A stretch of 64,000 bases of DNA. Source: Stereocaulon alpinum (lineage: Eukaryota > Ascomycota > Lecanoromycetes > Lecanorales > Stereocaulaceae). Of this stretch, positions 33,619 through 44,775 are shown one piece after another. The notes beneath the pieces are model-generated. The model saw only the letters and a list, made by a program, of their open reading frames with translations, ran no database searches and had not been told where the DNA came from. The DNA is taken from NCBI GenBank assembly GCA_018257865.1, contig JAEUBA010000064.1, positions 62,001-126,000 of the forward strand. Direction: 5' to 3'. Within the stretch, counting starts at the first letter, position 1. The number at the start of each line of letters is the position of its first letter. The position numbers were made by a program, and so were the translations under genes.

Positions 33619-34923
33619 TCAACCTCGTGAATCCACTTTAGCACCATCGTCGGCCTCTGAGCTTGTGCCTAGAGGCATTTTACGGAAAAAAGGTCTCCTC
33701 TTCTGGACATATTGAATGAATAAACCAACATCTTTAACAACAGCAGAAGGGACTCCCATCTTCTGCATCCACATAGGTAACCATCCCTTGGCATCACTAG
33801 CCGTAGCCATGACCCACTCGATGTTTTGGTCTGGTAGCATCCGACAGCTCTCAATACTCGTATAGATGCTAGAAGATGGTCAATCTAATTATGCATATGT
33901 TGGGGAGACCACAGAAGAAATCGTACCCGAGAACGGACTTTTGACGTTTTACAGAGCTGCTGCCCTCCTTCAAATTTCTCCCGTTTGAGTAGAATGCTGA
34001 TGTTAAGTCTCGGATATCGATTGGGATCTGCACAACGACGAATGAATGCCTTCCTCTTTTCGCGGTGAGGACGAGCACTGGGAAGACACGATTGGATAGC
34101 ATGGCTGGTAGCTGATGGCCCATCTCGTATACTATGAGGATGTTATTAGCTAGATTTACGCTGGTAGCTGAGCAAGAACCGAACAGCAATGGCAATAAGT
34201 GGCACCACTTTTATCCTTGGGTACCCGAACAACTCGTAACTATCAAGTATCCGTAAGGCGAAGGGTAAGATGATAACTGTACTTACTGCTCATATCGAGT
34301 TCTCTGTAGTTGTCGATGCCTGGGCCTTTGCCAATCGCAGTCTGGATCTGCTCGGACCAATCGAATACTTTGTAAGAATCGAAAACATCTGGGGTATACT
34401 CTTGTTCGTGTTTAGAGTGATTGCATCGTAAGCCGTAATCGAACTCGTCAAGATCCGCAGTTCCTTCGCTACTATGATTCGCGTGGCGACTTCTCCTCGC
34501 AAACCATGCCTCGCCAGGCTTCCTATTCCCATTGGCAGACCAATTGCGTGGGATGCTCGAGTTGATCCAAGGCACTGCTTTAACTTCGGCAGGAGAAACC
34601 ATCCTTTTCAGCAGTTCAACTTTGCCTGTGGAAGGTTTTGATGTCTTGAGTCCACACTTCTTGAATGTAGCAGGTAGCGTGTCGTCCACGAAGATTGTAG
34701 CCTGGTCCAGAACTTCTTCCATGAAAGATATGAGGTTGGGGCGTTCGGTTGATGCGATTTTGCCAGCTTGCGAGGGAGTAGCGCCATTGGTATGGCTGTT
34801 GGAATTGCCGTTGGCATCGTCGTTGGATGTAACATTTTGAAGTAGCGAATCGAGGGCTGGATGGGCGGGTAACTCGTTGATGTGCAATGGTAACAAACGT
34901 ACAAGGTTTCCTAGTGGCGCCAT
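33619..34923 (-). CDS. DUF3074 (START-like) domain protein (363 aa, 3 exons)
   Basis: Exons are 34923-34287, 34131-33927 and 33868-33619; introns are 155 and 58 bp. It starts MAPLGNLVRLLPLHINELPA and carries AWFARRSRHANHSSEGTADL followed by DEFDYGLRCNHSKHEQEYTP, the features I associate with fungal DUF3074. The second exon contains HQLPAMLSNRVFPVLVLTAK and a VVVQIPIDI strand. The third contains NIEWVMATASDAKGWLPMWM, with a helix as at the end of START/SRPBCC folds. The family is thought to bind a lipid or hydrophobic ligand by fold similarity, but no biochemical role is known to me. The first acceptor (CTCATAG) was chosen because it keeps frame into the conserved EMGHQLPA block. Confidence 0.78.
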
Positions 34924-35463
34924 GTTGAGGATGATGGCTAATGTAGAGAAGGTTGATAGTGGTTGGGTGAGGGATAGTTGGCAATGTATTACACGCTGAT
35001 GCTAGTTGTTTACAAGATACAGAGCTTATGAGCTGCGAATTAGAACGGCTTGACCCTAAACAAGCGAACGGAGAAAGATGCTGGTCCGCAATTAGTAATG
35101 GTAAAATAGTTGAGCTGAGCGAGTGTGTTGATGCTGCTGGAGAGGACAGGGAAGGGGAGAGGAGATGCTGGGAATGTCAACCACGAATTACAATGACGGA
35201 TTCGACCTTTTCTGGATCTCGGGGAAGCTGCGCGAGCTGCGGTTCGGGCACTTGCAGAAAGCTTGACCCGCTCGACCCGGTGGACCCCTGCCCCTGCCTC
35301 GCACCGTCCGCTGCATACCGTAACTTACCTTATCCGTTTTCTGGCATACCGTAGAACTAGGGCTCTTGCAAGGTACCGTAAGGCCGAGTGTGCAAATGAC
35401 CCAAACCCTTTTGTTGTTTCAGCAAGCTATCTACATGAGCTACTTGTGAATTTACCGGCCTAA
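34924..35463. other. Intergenic: DUF3074 promoter and DGA1 3' end
   Basis: 540 bp between tandem minus-strand genes. Three copies of TACCGTA fall within 65 bp (35316-35322, 35347-35353, 35374-35380). No gene was supported. Confidence 0.45.
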
Positions 35464-36941
35464 TCATTCTACTATTGCCAATTCCTCTGTCCTCTCCATG
35501 GCGAACTCGTCTTTCCACTCCTCCCATATTCTTTCTAATTCTTTGACATACATACCATGCAACTCGTCCACATAATCATCCGCAGGTTTACTCGCCTGCT
35601 CCACCTTGATAGGCCTTCCAACAACTACATTCAACGGCCGTCGGTAAGGCATCATACCCACATCATAGTTAAAGACTCCTCTCGCATGGAACAGCGGCAC
35701 AGTGAATCCCAGAACCTTCTTGACCACAAGTTGCATTTTATGAATCAGTGGATGCTGCTCAGGTTGTACTTGGTCGTATAGCTCATTTTCGCCAAAGGCT
35801 AGGACGGGTACGAGATCGGCTCCAGTACGAATAGCGAGCTTGACGAAGCCCTTGCGTCTTTTCAGGACTAAGCGTAGCGAGTGTGGTTGGGCATCCAGAG
35901 ATTCACGAGCTCCACCTACCACAATTGTAATAGCACGGCCCATGCCTTCCCCATTGGCGCCGCCTTTAGAAAGGATATTCTCACATGACTCGCGAGAAAC
36001 CGACTGAAGACCCATTGTAAGTGCATATTCGCGGTAGAAGGGAACACGGAAATTAGTGTCCAAGGTAAGAAGCGTGTTCTTAATGCCTGGGAAAAGCTGG
36101 GAAAAGCCGAGGGCTTCGGTAGCAAAGGCTGCAAAAGCGCCGTGTGAAATGATGCCATGTGGATGATAACCGAAGACGTATTTGCGTGTTGGTGGGAGGA
36201 CTGCGGAGCGGTGGAGACGGGCTGGAAAATAGGAGGCGAAAAGAGACCACATAGGAAGAGAGCGAATGAAGTCGGAACGGTGAGATAGGGTGCCAGAATA
36301 CCCAGCGTTGGAGAAGAGGACATAGATTAGGTATGGAATGAGTAACGGCCAAAAGAGGGGAATGGCGCAGGTCAAGAAGAAGGCGCTGAGGAGGCCAGCG
36401 ACGCTGAGAGTATGGGCAAGGACCACGAGGGTTTGGAGGCGTCGTTTCAGAGGCACGGAAAGAGGAGCGAAGTGGATACTGGTCACATTGTTAGCGAGTT
36501 CGTGGGCACTTCCCGACATTCGCCGTACCGGCTTTGCTCCCAGCGTGCTCCAGCTTTCCGTCCGCTGACAAGCTCGCTGTTACGTCTTGCTACTAATGGC
36601 TTCCCCTTCTTACTATCCCACCCCGGTTGTATGCTCACAAGATGTTGTCCATCCTTCTCTTCAAATCTTTCTATCACCACATTCGGGCCCTTCGATTCCT
36701 TGATGTGGCCGTTGACCCGCATCGACCCAGATTTCTTATGCGTATTGCGCCGTGGGGTTCGAGGAGCCTCGTCTTCGCCTTTGCCGGCGTAAAGCTCCTG
36801 GGACTCCTGGGACTCCTGATCGTGCTTGGGGAGGGTATCCAAATTCTCTTCCGCTGCATCGGCGTACGATTTCGGGGGCAGATGCTGATGCTGACGTTCT
36901 GCTGGTAGGGAAGGCTCAGAATTTAGCAGAGCTGTTGCCAT
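35464..36941 (-). CDS. DGA1: Diacylglycerol O-acyltransferase, DGAT2 family (475 aa, 2 exons)
   Basis: Final step of triacylglycerol synthesis at the ER and lipid droplet, using diacylglycerol and acyl-CoA. Exons are 36941-36529 and 36478-35464; the intron is 50 bp with a CTAAC branch. The first 137 residues are a polar, charged extension with no domain. A hydrophobic hairpin at about 153-195 anchors the enzyme. Family motifs are YFP (221-223), YHPHGIISHGAF with active-site His243, and RKGFVKLAIRTGADLVPVLA followed by FGENE. The ATG at 36941 is the first in frame; upstream only a TTG extends it. Its promoter is shared with the divergent STK19-family gene. Confidence 0.94.
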
Positions 36942-37489
36942 TGGATAGCGACTGTTGTTACGTGGCCAATAGGACAATCAGACTTTCAATGAGAGTGAAT
37001 TGGCCCATATAAAAATGTTGTGAGGTTCCTTGAACACCTGGGATAACTGTCCATCAAAGTGATGCAATGGTGGAGCTGCAATGTCGTCCTCGGCGTACTG
37101 CGAAAGCTTGCTGCAAGCTCAGAGATCCTTGGCGCACGATGACGCACTTTCAACGGTACTAACGGCTATTATCGTCTTTCAAGTAGCCGTGTCTTGAGAG
37201 TTCAATTGTACGCAATACGTAGTATGATTCCTTGCACGTCTAACCCTAACGATACACAGCTGAGGTCGGAAGCAAAGATGGCGATCGACGGTACAAGTGC
37301 CAGGTAGATCCCGGAGAAAGCTCATGAATGAGTCTTTCCAAAGCCGAGTGTGTATAGTGACTGTGTATGTACATCTGACGGACAAGTTTCACTTGCAGGC
37401 TGTCTTGATTACATTAACAGTACTCCTGTGACCGAGTGTCTGCCCTTGACCCGCGCTTTGGTGCTCGACTCATCTCAGCTACTAGCGCA
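36942..37489. promoter_or_regulatory. Divergent intergenic region between DGA1 and the STK19-like gene
   Basis: 548 bp between opposing starts. No further element is recognised. Confidence 0.45.
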
Positions 37490-38803
37490 ATGCCTCTCAA
37501 TTTTTCGGCTGCACCTTCATCTCGGATCACAAAAAAACCATATCAAAAGAGCCCTTCGTTAAGACGCTCCGTATCATCACCTTTCACAGGCTTGAAGCAA
37601 CGAAAGCCAGTCCAGCGCTCTCAGTCAAAGCCAGAAAGCGCCGCTGATGTTGATGTTGATGATGATGTTGATGATGGTCTCTTTGAAGACCGCCTTCAAG
37701 ATGCTGGGATCGTCAAATCATTGGTCACTGATCTATCTCTACGAGATGTGGCGCAGACAATACAATATATACGCTCTCACATGTTCGATGCCTTGCCTGA
37801 GGCTGGAGGATTCAACAGCACTAGGATCGCACAGATTTTGAATTACCGAAAGTCCCTGCCTCCAACCGTCACTGTTGCTCATGTTCACGCTCTCCTCGAT
37901 TCGCCAACCCGAATAGAGCGTGAGATTGCCGACTTGATGAAGGCAGGCATCATTAGAAAGGTGGTCACTCCTGGGAGAGGTACTGGGGGAGCAAGTATCG
38001 GAGAAGGTCTGATATTATTGAAGGATGTAGAAAGACTTATAATAGAAGCAAAAGAGCTAGACAGAGAACTGAGTAGTAAGTCTCTGTATTGTCACAAAAT
38101 GCATAGATCGCTAATATGGTTGTTAGGAAAATTCCTGGAACATCTTCGAGCTAGACCCATGACGCAAAGTCTCTCTCTTGGAGCCTTTTCCAGCACAGAT
38201 ATTACCGCTTTGATGCGGAGTGGCTTTCTGACCAGTTCTGCCCAACACGCAAATTCTGCGAATGTCTTCAGTCGTCCTGACTCTGCGTCTCAAGGCACAG
38301 GGGTGTCAATTTCGAGTATCTCCAAAGCAGCCTCAGGGTCTGTGGCTGCTGTTGGTGGGGAAGACGCTATATATGAAGCCGGTGGGAGGGGAGGCGTTCG
38401 ACGGAGTAGCTCGCAGCTCACTAGCCAGGCTGAGCAAGATCCACAGAGGTTCGTCGGTGAAGGTGAACAGCTTAGATTGTCCTTGCCGCGCACAGGACCA
38501 TATCTGAAGCTCTTGACAGCAGCTCGTTCTCATCTGATCTCTCTTATTATGAATTCCAAGTATAAGGAGCTTCCCTTGTATCTCTTGCACGAACGCTGGA
38601 ATGGCGGTATATCCACCGATGACCCAACGGCAAAGGCAAAGAAGTACAGGGGAGAGTTTGCAGGGGTGTTACCCAATCGGACGCGAAAATGGAAACAATT
38701 CAATGGTCTTGCATTTGATTGGGTGCTCGCAGAGTGCCACGGCGCAGGCTTGATTGAAGTTTTTGAGACTGGTAGTGTTGGTCGGGCTGTCCGAATACCG
38801 TGA
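37490..38803 (+). CDS. STK19-family protein (420 aa, 2 exons)
   Basis: Exons are 37490-38075 and 38127-38803; the intron is 51 bp. The Stk19 domain spans most of the protein. Its blocks are VKSLVTDLSLRDVAQTIQYI, LPEAGGFNSTRIAQILNYRK, a helix-turn-helix-like IEREIADLMKAGIIRKVVTP, and the C-terminal KWKQFNGLAFDWVLAECHGA. Human STK19 was first called a kinase. It is now known as a winged-helix, DNA-binding factor in transcription-coupled repair, and I see no protein-kinase motifs here either. An acidic DVDVDDDVDDG run near residue 50 comes from a GATGTT-type repeat. The ATG at 37490 is the first in frame. The intron has no in-frame stop and a multiple-of-three length. Confidence 0.86.
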   Translation: MPLNFSAAPSSRITKKPYQKSPSLRRSVSSPFTGLKQRKPVQRSQSKPESAADVDVDDDVDDGLFEDRLQDAGIVKSLVTDLSLRDVAQTIQYIRSHMFDALPEAGGFNSTRIAQILNYRKSLPPTVTVAHVHALLDSPTRIEREIADLMKAGIIRKVVTPGRGTGGASIGEGLILLKDVERLIIEAKELDRELSSKSLYCHKMHRSLIWLLGKFLEHLRARPMTQSLSLGAFSSTDITALMRSGFLTSSAQHANSANVFSRPDSASQGTGVSISSISKAASGSVAAVGGEDAIYEAGGRGGVRRSSSQLTSQAEQDPQRFVGEGEQLRLSLPRTGPYLKLLTAARSHLISLIMNSKYKELPLYLLHERWNGGISTDDPTAKAKKYRGEFAGVLPNRTRKWKQFNGLAFDWVLAECHGAGLIEVFETGSVGRAVRIP

Positions 38804-41800
38804 TACTCTGCACCACTATGGCGTGTCAGGGTCTTCACGAGGTTCCCTGATACAGAAACATTATTGTCAACTATCATGCTACCCAGGGAGACATCACCCC
38901 TATCGTGGATTTTGCACGATACATTTACAGGGTCGTGCTTGCTCGACCTATGGCCCCTATTTCTGAGAGTCAATGCGAGAGTTCAAGATCAACCGAGCAT
39001 TGACTCGATTGCTGTCTTTAGTGCTGAGACAGATACACGGGGATATCTGCCCTTGGCACATGAGATGGCATGGGGGTTGCCCCCTCTGCCCTGAGGCGCA
39101 GTGATGCAAACTGGGATTCGGGCTGCTGTGATCAACAAGGGTCAAGTCACTTCAAATTATAGAGTGTCCTCGGCTGGGAGGCACAGGCTCCTCCTGGTGT
39201 GCAACTCGATGATGTTCCAGGTCATATGACTGCCGCACTCAAGCCTCTGAGCACTAGTGCCCATCCGCAACTCTCGACGTCAACACCAGTGGAGAAAAGA
39301 ATGATATCGTTGACAAAGAATACTGAAGGAGACAAGTCCCGGCAGCGGCCAGCTGTCATCTAGACTTTCGCTACCGCTTTTTGCTAGGTGGCAGAAGAAA
39401 GGCATAGCCTCGGCAGCCAGCAACTTAAAACATGTACTCGGTGGTGACTCATATACTATGCAAGCCATCGATAATCGGCAATTCTTTACACATGCACAAA
39501 GTGGCGATCCTCTCCATTGTTGTAGACGTCAACATCTGACGACCTAGCACGTTTGTAGCATTGAACCAGATGGACGATAATCGTCTGTCTATGACTCTAT
39601 GAAGACGCGAGGAGTCTGTGCAAGACTTTCACCTCGGTAGAGTATTAGACAGGACGAGGTATTGTTGCTCTCGTGTGAATTGTCACCTTTTAGATTCTTG
39701 CTGTCCGATACGCAAGCCAAAGATGGATGTGCCATTGAATCGCCACCTGGATGTTTAGCGACTGTTCAATTACCTTTCCGAGCTCCGAGTAGGTTTAGTG
39801 CTAGCCTTCAAGCATCGTTCCTCCGTTCCAAGGGTCCAAGAGGATGGCATGTTGGACATGAATGGATGATCCTGACTCGTTCGTAGATCATAGCACACTC
39901 TTTGCTTCTATTTGCGGCAACACCGAGATCGCCTCTAGTTTCCCTCTTGTAGACACGTCAGCCCGCTATTTCCCTTTCAGGCCTAACCCTGGAATAGGAA
40001 TTATTGGGGGCCAGACAGCCCCAGTAAGGCATAGTACCCGCCTGCCCTGTCCCGAGTCCTTGGAACGATGACTGTGGCTGAGCTCCCGGAATCCTCTCCA
40101 TGCGGCCTCGTGGCTTTGACGATTGACCCTTTCCCAGCTGAATCGTTGCCTGTGCAGTCATGATATCGTAGAACGATGCTGCGGCAGACCAAGATCCGAC
40201 GCCCTACGTAGTGCAACAGAGGCCATACAATTTCAAGACAAGCTACCCTGGCAATCGGATCTAAGCGCCACGGTCAAAGCTTTGACCATAGAGTTTCCCA
40301 TGGTAGAAGACATCGGATTTTCAGGGCGAAACTATGAGGCGCGTTCTAGATTTGGGTGGCGAACATGTCAAGATCGGCTGTGGCAGTGCGCTTATGCGAA
40401 GAACGTGTTATGAAAGTGGGAATCTCTTTGATTGGTGAGAATGTTTGAGTGATGTCAAGTAGAGCATATTCACATGACCCAAGGCAATGCAATGACGGTA
40501 TACGAAAACGATCAAGCACGAGTGACAGACTTCGCCAACGGTTCGCAAAAGTTACTTTGCAGAGAGCATAGACGGGGATGGCGGAAGCAAACGTGGCTCG
40601 CTTGACTCTTGGGGCCCGAAAACGAGCTTAGCCTAGGAACAGCCCGAGTGTGGCGGCTGGAGGCATTACATGTCATCTGCAGATCTTTTCTCCATCCAAT
40701 ACGAAGCTTTCAATACGACGAATTGGTTTTACCGACTTTCATGGGCTCGAATTCTACCTCTTTGACTTTTCATTCGTCGATGCAGTATTCCGAGTCCCCT
40801 AGCATCGCGGATGATCTACAACTCTCTCAACGGCTTTTTCGGTTAACGAGGGTGTTTTGCTATTTGCGTAATACACCTTGTTCACATTGACGGCCACTTG
40901 CGTCTCCGCTTTTGCGACGACAACCGAAGATCATGCTTTTTGTATCGTGGGGGAAATCACTAATCAGGTTTCCCAGTGCGACACCACCTCTCATTGGTCG
41001 TGTGACTGAAGCCTTGGAGACAAGTTCGGAAAGTGCCGCTAAATAGTCGCCTATAAGGACTGGTAACAGATGGTTTGAGACTTACAGTAGTACGGTAGAC
41101 TCTCAGCTCGATCAACCTTTTCTATGAACAAGCTAATGATCTAACAGCAGTAAAATCCTTGAATAGTGATGAAAAGGAAGTACAGGGGGGACCCAGGAGA
41201 ATACATGTAATAGTACGATTAGATCGGAGGTGTCTCCGGAGAAGCCTCGATGATAAGAGGACTAAGCAAGAAACTACTACTACACTAGGCTTGTTCTGGT
41301 TAGCTTTCGATGGATACGCGCGACCGCGAGGTAGGCACATAGGGCGATTGGATTGTGGAGTCTTGGAGTTGGGGTATATGCGATCAATCTTCAAGGTCTA
41401 GAGTCCTTGACTACCTTAGACCCTATAGTTCTAGGGAAGGCGCATGGTGTTGTGGCTAGTTGCCGCGCTGAGCCTCTCATCCCCTGTTTGGACCCGTACT
41501 AAGCCCGCAATCTCATCGGGAGGCGTGGAGACTGGTTAAAAACGGCTCCTAGAGCCTTGAGTCTGGGGGTTCTAGACCTTGGAAGCAGCGACTAATACTG
41601 TGGCTAGATTAGGCTCACGCTTACCCAACCAGAGTTGCCGTGCAAAGCCTTTCACTATACGTTCACTGCCATCATCTTGGTGCGCCTCCTTAGGGTATTC
41701 CATCAGCAATCTAGCAGAGCCAGAAGGTGCTACCATTATACTCTAATCACAATGATGATTCCATCTCAAAACCAATCCTGTGCCCAGGGGGCCATCCTCC

Positions 41801-42611
41801 GGCGCCCATCTCACCAAGGCCTGCACTTGCACAATTCCTGGATTTTCTGCTTCGAGCAACTCGCGGGAGATCCACCACACCACAATCAGCTCCCTTATAG
41901 CTTCATGCACGACGAGGCGACCCTAATCCCAATCAGCCTGGGTCCTAAGTCTCAGGGTCACGCTTGCACAGCCAATCGATAGTCAGCTTTGCGTATTCGC
42001 CACTCTCCCTCAAAGCACAGGTACGTGCACTAACACGCGTGCTTTGGGACTTGCGTCTCCCTCCCAATGCCGGATAGCGTGCACCTCCTAAGCAGGCCGT
42101 GACGTCGATCTATTCCTGTCGTTATCAGAGGCTCTCCTCAGCCGTTTGCTGGTTCTCTTCATCCATTCGTCTGCTAAACTTAACCTACCTGTCGAAACAT
42201 ATGGGTGCCATACCCAACTCGTGTTTCATCCGTCTTGAGCGACCTATTTGGCATAGCTTGGGAGCAGACACCTCGCTTATCAATCTCCTTGCCACAACGG
42301 TTTTCTGCAACTGGACAAGTAGCTGAACATCATCTTCCACATTCAGATCTTCATCTATCCTGCCTTCGAATCAGGATCTGGCAATAGCCTCAAGATAATT
42401 AAGACAGCCTTGAAAACCTCCGATCCCCACTACGGGTAGACCGTCAACTTTCAAGAAGCTTTACCAGACTGTCCAGAATCATATAGGAGGCATCCCTTCA
42501 ACGTATACTCCCACTTTTCCTTTCGTCTTACGGTCGGATATGTAGACTAACATGCGTCTTGTATGGGTACAGCAGTGGGCGGTGTTGCCGGTGATTGTCG
42601 AAGATAGAGAC
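38804..42611. other. Gene-poor stretch of about 3.8 kb
   Basis: Longest gap in the window. I found no recognisable protein, no exon chain, no tRNA and no intact mobile element. The part around 41150-41640 differs in texture from its surroundings (many short purine runs, repeated CTAG and GTGGCTAG words) and might be an old decayed element. The right end, from about 42100, is CT-rich and must hold the YTH gene promoter. Confidence 0.35.
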
Positions 42612-44775
42612 ATGGTCGAGGACAACGGGCATGGGCAGAGTGGGAGGTTGCCACCGGGTGGGCAGGCCATGGACCCTTCGGCGCGAGCCAGACTAAGCGA
42701 TCGAGAGGGACCCTTGCCACCGCGTACGTCTGACTCGTACACTCTTTCATTTCCCATCTGTTTGCATCTTTTCACCTTTTCCATTTGTTCATCTATACTA
42801 AGTCAGCAGCAGCAGATGCCTCCCATGGCAATCTCCCATATGACTTTCAGCTGCAAAGGGCCAGTCCCCAGCAGCAAATTGCCGGTGGCAACCCGTTCAA
42901 CCTGCCTGGACAACAACAGAGCGCAGGCTACCAACTGGGGCGAGGACAGTCTCCGGGCGCTTTCGGCATGTCTGGCATGGTCGCAGCGTTGCAAGACTAC
43001 CAACACTCCACGCCTTCGCAGATGTCGCATCTTGATCAACAACAACTCTTAGCAGGCACGCCGAGCGGTGCTTCACCCTTTCAGTCCCAGCAGTATGCTG
43101 GTCAATCTTCAATGAATCCTGCAGCTTATCCAATGCACCCTTCACAGTATCCCCCAACGTACCAACAAGCTTTTGGCCAAATGCAGCCAAATCCTCCATC
43201 TCATGCGGGGGGTCCCAATCCAGTCCAGTCCCCTTACACTGGAAACGCCTACTATTCAGTCCAGCAACAACAGTACATGTACTATCCAGGACAGTACGGA
43301 CAGTCTGGACAGCCTCAGCGTGGGTCTTATCCAACTGCTTATGTTTCAGGACCGAACCATGGGTTTGGACAGCAGACTGGAGAACTGTCTGCAATGGGTG
43401 GTAGGGCGATGCACAGTGGTTACTCACCTGGCGCTGCAGGCCCATTCCCTTATGGAACGAGTGGTCCCTATCTTAGGCCGGGCAGTATGCCAGGCAAGTG
43501 ATTCTTACACGTGGCAGATCCAAGCTGCTAATATACCTACACAGCAGTAAGTAGAGTCAGCTCCTCTTCAAGCACTCTGAGTATTCCCTCTACGCCGAGA
43601 GGTCCGCCTCGAAAACCGAAGCAATCGGGCCACGCTTTGTGGGTGGGAAACCTGCCATCCGGGACTGTCGTTAGTGACCTTAAAGACCACTTCTCTCGAG
43701 ACGCGACGAAAGAGATCGAAAGCGTTTTCCTTATCTCAAAGAGCAATTGCGCATTCGTCAATTATAGGTCTGAGGCAGCTTGTGCAGCTGCCATGACCAG
43801 ATTCCACGACTCAAGATTTCAAGGCGTACGACTTGTCTGTCGTCTTCGAAGAAACTCCATTGCCAGCTCGACACCTGGTGCTCCTACAGGACCAGCTGCT
43901 CTCATGCCCTCTATGGCTTATACTCAAACGGCCTTTGAAGCTATTACGCAGAATCGTGAAGTATCTTCTAAAGCATCTGAGGACGAGGCCTTACGGTCAG
44001 GTGATCCCAACACTAAGGTCAAGGACAGATACTTTGTGATGAAAAGTTTGACAGTGGAAGATATGGAATTGAGCGTACGAAATGGTATTTGGGCTACCCA
44101 ATCGCACAATGAAGACGCTTTGAACAAAGCCTACAAGGTTCGAACTTTAACCTGCTAATGATGTTCTCATGCTTACGGAAGCAGACCGCAGAAAACGTCT
44201 ACCTCATCTTCTCTGCTAACAAATCTGGTGAATATTTTGGATACGCTCGCATGGCATCCCCCATCACCGACGAAGCAGCGGAAGGCCTTGATTGGGCTCC
44301 TCGAGGAGAGACCGTTATCGACGACCCCGACGTGCCTAGATCGATACCGACAGCTCCTACCGAGTTCGCACCCAAGGGACGCATCATTGACGATTCTGCG
44401 CGTGGCACTATATTCTGGGAGGCAGACCCTGAAGATGAGGAGCTCGCACAAGTCATCGATCATGAATGTGACGACCCAGAAGAAGTGATTAAAGGTGAAG
44501 AGAAAGGAGAGGAGTCAGATGAAGCTGTGATTTCTAGTGACACTCAGGCATTCGGAAAACCGTTCCAAATCGCATGGCTCGCGACAAACCGCTTACCATT
44601 TTACCGGACGAGGGGTCTTAGGAATCCTTGGAATGCGAATCGAGAAGTGAAAATCGCAAGAGATGGCACAGAGCTAGAGACAAGTGTGGGAAGACGACTT
44701 GTTCAGATGTTCCAAAAGGGGCCCACAGAGGGACAACCACAACCCATGGGCTGGGTGCCTGAGCGGTCTTACTAA
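42612..44775 (+). CDS. RRM plus YTH-domain RNA-binding protein (660 aa, 4 exons)
   Basis: Probable reader of N6-methyladenosine RNA. Exons are 42612-42723, 42807-43493, 43545-44137 and 44185-44775; introns are 83, 51 (GC-AG type) and 47 bp. The first 265 residues are Gln/Pro/Gly/Tyr-rich and prion-like. An RRM lies at about 297-365 (ALWVGNLPSGTVV, NCAFVNYRS). The YTH domain starts at DRYFVMKSL (427). It contains NGIWATQ (Trp449), VYLIFSANKSGEYFGYARM and, after an acidic insert of about 100 residues, QIAWLATNRLPFYRTRGLRN (Trp595) and NPWNANREVKIARDGTELE. Trp449 and Trp595 are candidates for the methyl-adenine cage. An in-frame ATG at 42552 could lengthen the N-terminus by 20 residues. Confidence 0.88.
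43494..43544 (+). other. GC-AG intron in the YTH gene
   Basis: The donor is CAG|GCAAGT with no usable GT nearby; a GCTAAT branch and CACAG acceptor follow. Splicing as written keeps the frame from the Gly/Pro-rich region into the RRM exon. Confidence 0.7.

Noticed and set aside
41440..41530. tRNA-like look of a GC-rich segment with GGTGTTGTGGCTAGTTG
   Set aside because: No B box (GGTTCRANNCC), and no acceptor stem or cloverleaf could be folded.
41635..41982. 115-codon frame in the gene-poor stretch
   Set aside because: It begins at a non-ATG codon and shows no recognisable protein.
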